Origin: Perkinsus olseni
Taxonomy: Eukaryota; Perkinsozoa; Perkinsida; Perkinsidae
DNA: 64,000 nt
Reading direction: 5' to 3'
Assembly: GCA_013115135.1 (NCBI GenBank)
Contig: JABANP010000228.1
Span: 1-64,000 of the forward strand
Shown: positions 63,417-64,000 of the stretch, piece after piece
How positions within the stretch are numbered: the stretch's first letter is position 1
How the letters are laid out: every line of letters begins with the position of its first letter
Made by a program: the position numbers and the translations under genes
The notes under the pieces: model-generated
Databases searched by the model: none
What the model saw: the letters and a program-made list of their open reading frames with translations, nothing else
Told to the model about the DNA's origin: nothing

Positions 63417-64000
63417 TAACGGTCGCGTTGTTTCCGGTTAAAATTGCCATCTAAGTAGCAATTTCGTCGCACTGAATGCGTGATGAGAATTGAGAGTAAT
63501 CAGCGTGCGGAATATCTTTGTCGAAATGGGAGCAGTGACCGAAAAGGGCTGGCGTATTATGCAGTGTTCGGATGGGAACTGAAGCACGGATCTTCCGGCA
63601 TGGATTTTGCAAGCGTCGACTTGCATGCACTACGAGTTTTTTGACATCAAATTTTTTAATTGGCTGAGCGGTTGAGTTTCTGAGTTGAGGAGTATCTTTT
63701 GGCCGTTTCAGATACTGGGTGCCCAAGCATGCCAGAGTGGTACTCTCTATAATAGGAGATTCGTCAAAGGATGGAAGTGGTCTGGCGATATTCGCGGACA
63801 CTACCAGATATAGTCACGATCCTCGGGGGTAATCTTGCAATCTTGCGATTCCTCAACGCTTACTGGCATCTGCAAGGTATACGTTCAATACGATGGAAGG
63901 GTCCAACGAGATTTTCCTTACCAATATGAAGTACTATGCGCAGTCCCATCCTGGCAAGGTAAGGGGGTGTTGTAATCCCGAATTTGGGGAAATGTGGTAT
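63417..64000. other. Window end, possible exon at 63890-63959
   Basis: Just before a GTAAGG donor at 63960 one frame reads VYVQYDGRVQRDFPYQYEV and another starts MEGSNEIFLTNMKYYAQSH. Which is real cannot be decided here. Confidence 0.3.

Noticed and set aside
1..64000. Dinoflagellate/Perkinsus spliced-leader sequence
   Set aside because: No copy of the conserved leader was noticed on either strand, so trans-splicing cannot be argued from this window.

Overview
The window is nuclear DNA from a compact, intron-dense protist. It most resembles a Perkinsus-type alveolate. Conserved genes are cut into many small exons by short GT-AG introns (often 42-110 nt, with donors GTRAG/GTAGG and acceptors TTTCAG/TAG). 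Genes lie on both strands with little spacing. There is a ciliary gene (DRC4/GAS8), an animal/protist-type SAMHD1 and several families I recognise only as lineage-specific. No bacterial operons, rRNA operon, CRISPR array or intact tRNA gene was seen. The genus is an inference from gene style; no diagnostic marker was found.

Layout. 1-3.1 kb: 5' part of DRC4 (minus). 4.2-5.8 kb: aldose 1-epimerase (plus). 5.9-8.6 kb: a coiled-coil gene and a small unknown gene. 8.8-10.5 kb: a membrane alpha/beta-hydrolase-like protein without its nucleophile serine (minus). 10.6-13.7 kb: an apparent TsaE-TsaD fusion for t6A tRNA modification (plus). 14.2-15.5 kb: a lineage-specific two-part gene. 17.1-17.4 kb: a 55-bp minisatellite. 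17.9-21.3 kb: a 17-exon SAMHD1. 21.8-23.5 kb: two tandem paralogues, one with a signal peptide (minus). 24.9-30.6 kb: an IQ-motif gene, a NudC/CS-domain gene and two small genes (minus). 31.3-40.3 kb: a run of four minus-strand genes, namely a membrane RING-H2 E3 ligase, a DHHC palmitoyltransferase, a fumarylacetoacetate hydrolase-family enzyme and Cdc14 phosphatase. 40.9-43.7 kb: a C11orf54/DUF1907 hydrolase (plus). 44.5-47.8 kb: an aromatic-acid exporter/FUSC-like membrane protein (plus). 48-60 kb: gene-poor, with a papain-type protease, its truncated inverted copy and a 990-bp near-perfect foldback element. 60.2-63.4 kb: a secreted, beta-strand-rich multi-exon gene.

The genes are mostly unrelated housekeeping functions and do not form one pathway. 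The unusual content is in the introns and spacers. At least ten tRNA 3'-half-like segments (T-arm plus acceptor end) occur, and several make up most of an intron whose borders are fixed by protein homology. Three further short motifs recur, mainly in introns and in both orientations. Two minisatellites in different genes share a core. In addition, several conserved genes need single-base frame corrections that are almost all of +1 sense. This could be sequence error or biology, and cDNA would decide.
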